In this document: positions 63,440-64,000 of the stretch, piece by piece
Layout of the letters: each line of letters begins with the position of its first letter
Numbering within the stretch: the stretch's first letter is position 1
NCBI RefSeq assembly: GCF_036924645.1
Contig: NZ_JAZHRX010000001.1
Span: forward strand, 2,418,001 to 2,482,000
DNA length: 64,000 nt
DNA from: Bradyrhizobium sp. AZCC 2176
GTDB lineage: Bacteria > Pseudomonadota > Alphaproteobacteria > Rhizobiales > Xanthobacteraceae
Direction of reading: 5' to 3'
Notes under the pieces: model-generated
What the model was told of the DNA's origin: nothing
What the model saw: only the letters and a program-made list of their open reading frames with translations
Databases searched by the model: none
Made by a program: the position numbers and the translations under genes

Positions 63440-64000
63440 GTGTCGGTCGCTCAACGCAGACGCATCTCGACGCTTATCATGAGCCGCTCGGCGCGGACCG
63501 TGATCGCGCGCGCGACCGGCGCGACGGTGGCGGTGTCGCGGCTATGGCCGGGCCGCGCCGACCGGCTGATCATCGCGCCGCATGACCTGCGTACCGCCGA
63601 CGCCACCCGCGCCGCCGAGATCTATGCCGGCCGCTTCGTGTTCGCCGGCAAGATCGTGACCTGCCACGGCCGTTCGATCTTCGATCTCGAACCGCCATCG
63701 GAAGATTGGGAAGTCGCCCTGCTCGGCTTCGGCTGGCTGCGGCATCTTCGCGCCGCCGACACCGCGCTGACCCGCGCCAATGCCCGCTCGCTGGTCGACG
63801 ACTGGATCTCGAATCCGGCGCGCAAGCGGCCGCTCGAACGCCGCCCCGACGTGCTGGCGCGCCGCGTGATCTCGCTGTTGTCGCAGGCCCCGCTGGTGCT
63901 CGGCGATACCGACGGAAAGTTCTATCGCAAATATCTGCGCGGGCTGACCCGCGAGATCCGCTATCTGCGCTACGCGATGCTCGACATCGCCGACGGCGTG
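63440..64000 (+). CDS. Heparinase II/III-like protein, 5' part
   Basis: 187 codons are visible and the frame is open at the window end. The GTG at 63440 has AAGG upstream; the ATG at 63479 is an alternative. The visible part runs AAEIYAGRFVFAGKIVTCHG, EVALLGFGWLRHLRAA, WISNPARKRP and RRVISLLSQAPLVL, characteristic of the N-terminal toroid domain of the heparinase II/III-type proteins often found after rsmB and before purH in Bradyrhizobium relatives. Enzymatic residues, if any, lie beyond the window. Substrate unknown. Confidence 0.82.
   Translation, partial: MSVAQRRRISTLIMSRSARTVIARATGATVAVSRLWPGRADRLIIAPHDLRTADATRAAEIYAGRFVFAGKIVTCHGRSIFDLEPPSEDWEVALLGFGWLRHLRAADTALTRANARSLVDDWISNPARKRPLERRPDVLARRVISLLSQAPLVLGDTDGKFYRKYLRGLTREIRYLRYAMLDIADGV

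Overview
The window looks like the chromosome of a Bradyrhizobium-type alphaproteobacterium (Nitrobacteraceae). This rests on strong third-position GC bias, the protein repertoire (BacA/BclA-like peptide transporter, IalB, TAXI and DctPQM TRAP proteins, a mitofilin-like gene in a heme cluster, DUF1674, TopIB), general-stress (EcfG-type) promoter motifs, and several families of short palindromic intergenic repeats. I see no prophage, transposase, CRISPR array or replication origin. Nearly all of the content is ordinary chromosomal gene neighbourhood, with both edges cutting through genes.

Layout. 1-4.7 kb: 3' part of a hybrid histidine kinase, a fused ABC peptide transporter with an FkbM methyltransferase behind it, a VOC protein, and a small proline-rich gene with an EcfG-like promoter. 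4.8-12.3 kb: proline-rich OmpA protein, argG, PAP2 phosphatase, small membrane protein, rlmN, IalB. 12.5-24.4 kb: a dienoyl-CoA-reductase-like SDR divergent from a quinone oxidoreductase, a single-pass hypothetical, two TAXI binding proteins without permeases, a YkvA gene enclosed by inverted repeats, a pterin dehydratase, PhoD phosphatase, a single-domain response regulator, a possible ncRNA and typA. 24.5-36 kb: amine oxidase; a tight four-gene hydrolase/DUF2269/SDR-DoxX/DCC operon; GNAT; ppa; the yggT-DUF167-folD operon; tRNA-Ala(CGC); enoyl-CoA hydratase with a coupled 46-residue frame; glutamine amidotransferase; SDR; TerB protein. 36-47 kb: cupredoxin with a Fur-like palindrome, adenylate cyclase, cytochrome P450, secreted hydrolase, MFS exporter and a complete DctPQM TRAP operon. 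47-64 kb: two paralogous four-cysteine secreted proteins, polysaccharide deacetylase, tRNA-Thr(CGT), the hemD-mic60-hemY cluster divergent from tsaD-gpsA-EVE, topoisomerase IB, acs, L,D-transpeptidase, nuclease, sdhAF4-like gene, rsmB and the 5' part of a heparinase-like gene.

How the genes fit together. Heme synthesis (hemD, hemY) is linked to the alphaproteobacterial mitofilin gene, but hemC is not between hemD and tsaD. Translation and RNA maintenance are represented by typA, rlmN, rsmB, tsaD and two tRNAs. Central metabolism is represented by argG, ppa, folD, acs and gpsA. The points I find most worth following up are the YkvA gene bracketed by 63-bp near-identical inverted repeats, the EcfG-like promoter and terminator framing a gene-less interval before typA, the 9-bp-arm Fur-like palindrome before a cupredoxin gene, the paired four-cysteine proteins, and the DCC/DoxX/DUF2269/hydrolase operon of unknown purpose.
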